DNA from: Ruminococcus_G sp963594675
Lineage (GTDB): Bacteria; Bacillota; Clostridia; Lachnospirales; Lachnospiraceae
Length of the DNA stretch: 7,443 nucleotides
Reading direction: 5' to 3'
NCBI GenBank assembly: GCA_963594675.1
Contig: CAVBGA010000056.1
Span: 1 to 7,443, forward strand
The notes beneath the pieces are model-generated. The model had not been told where the DNA came from. It searched no databases and was given only the letters and a program-made list of their open reading frames with translations. Shown piece by piece: positions 7,088 through 7,443 of this stretch; position 1 is the first letter of the stretch; every line of letters begins with the position of its first letter. The translations under genes and the position numbers were made by a program.

Positions 7088-7130
7088 AAAAAGAAAGAGA
7101 TGAAAAAGTTTTACTCTTCTTCATCTCCCT
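7088..7130 (-). terminator. Intrinsic terminator overlapping the 3' end of the yihY-like gene
   Basis: AGGGAGATGAAGAAG (7116-7130) pairs without a break over 15 positions, three of them G-U, with CTTTTTCATCTCTTT (7094-7108). The 7-nt loop is AGTAAAA and contains the UAA stop codon; CTTTTT (7088-7093) follows. It separates the membrane protein gene from the DUF362 promoter, whose -35 starts 4 bases beyond the T run. Confidence 0.85.
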
Positions 7131-7443
7131 TATCAACTTCCCTCTTCTCCATTACCGTCTCTTGAAAAAGAAGAATCTGATGTTCAAAATAGGCATTTAC
7201 CTCTGCCCCTAAAAGGAATATAAACATGCAAAAATACATCCACAACATGATCATTACGATTGTCGTCAAACTTCCATACATATCCAGAGCATTAAAGTAA
7301 TCCAGATAGATGGAAAAAAACAAGGAAAAAATAGACCATGCAATGGCTGAAATTACAGCCCCAGGGATCTGGCTCCGGAAGGTGGATTTTCTATTGGGAA
7401 GCACCTTGTAAAGCACTAAAAAAAGCAAAGATAAGGATACCAA
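7111..7443 (-). CDS. YihY/BrkB-family inner membrane protein, C-terminal part (start outside window)
   Basis: Only the last 110 codons are present; the frame is open at the window edge, and the TTG at 7441-7443 is an internal Leu codon, not a credible start. The fragment matches the end of the YihY/BrkB multi-pass membrane family: a hydrophobic segment, then LPNRKSTFRSQIPGAVISA, a second hydrophobic helix (AIAWSIFSLFFSIYLDYF), then YGSLTTIVMIMLWMYFCMFIFLLGAEVNAYFE, where the family-typical YGSL, LW.Y and LGAE(V/L)NA residues are all present. The final 15 or so residues are a charged cytoplasmic-type tail (EKREVDKGDEEE) whose codons also form the 5' arm of the terminator. The family's transport role is poorly defined and the old link to ribonuclease BN is not accepted for this protein. 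It is a separate transcription unit from the genes downstream. Confidence 0.92.
   Translation of the reverse strand: MVSLSLLFLVLYKVLPNRKSTFRSQIPGAVISAIAWSIFSLFFSIYLDYFNALDMYGSLTTIVMIMLWMYFCMFIFLLGAEVNAYFEHQILLFQETVMEKREVDKGDEEE

Overview
The window looks like a chromosomal segment from a low- to mid-GC Gram-positive anaerobe of the class Clostridia, and the protein sequences suggest the Lachnospiraceae. The evidence is a T-box leader ahead of pheST, strong AGGAG-type ribosome binding sites, Firmicutes-type PheS, PheT and QueA sequences, and a DUF362 protein of the kind common in gut clostridia. The lineage is an inference; no marker here fixes the genus. All eight genes I can support lie on the minus strand, so transcription runs from high to low coordinates. 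The two end genes are cut by the window edges.

In transcription order: (1) the C-terminal end of a YihY/BrkB-type membrane protein (7111-7443), closed by an intrinsic terminator that overlaps its last codons (7088-7130). (2) A DUF362 protein (5932-6975) behind a promoter with a 19-bp spacer, filled by an inverted repeat, as in MerR-activated promoters (7053-7083). (3) A strong promoter (5893-5920) and a complete T-box leader (about 5631-5886) with a UUC (Phe) specifier, a UGGU acceptor-pairing sequence, and competing antiterminator and terminator helices. (4) A tightly packed gene run: pheS, pheT, a histidine-phosphatase-family protein, queA, and the first 130 codons of a sigma-70-like gene leaving the window at base 1. 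Spacings in this run are 19 nt, 8 nt, a 4-nt ATGA overlap and 15 nt, with no visible terminator or promoter between genes, so it is probably one operon.

The leader should let transcription proceed when uncharged tRNA-Phe accumulates, raising phenylalanyl-tRNA synthetase. The less usual aspect is what else rides on that switch: a phosphatase, the queuosine tRNA-modification enzyme QueA and a probable sigma factor. No terminator is visible after the DUF362 gene, so the T-box terminator probably also ends that transcript. I saw no mobile element, CRISPR array, tRNA or rRNA gene. Most of the window is ordinary housekeeping DNA. The items most worth a second look are the MerR-like promoter on the DUF362 gene and the sigma-like gene in a Phe-responsive operon.
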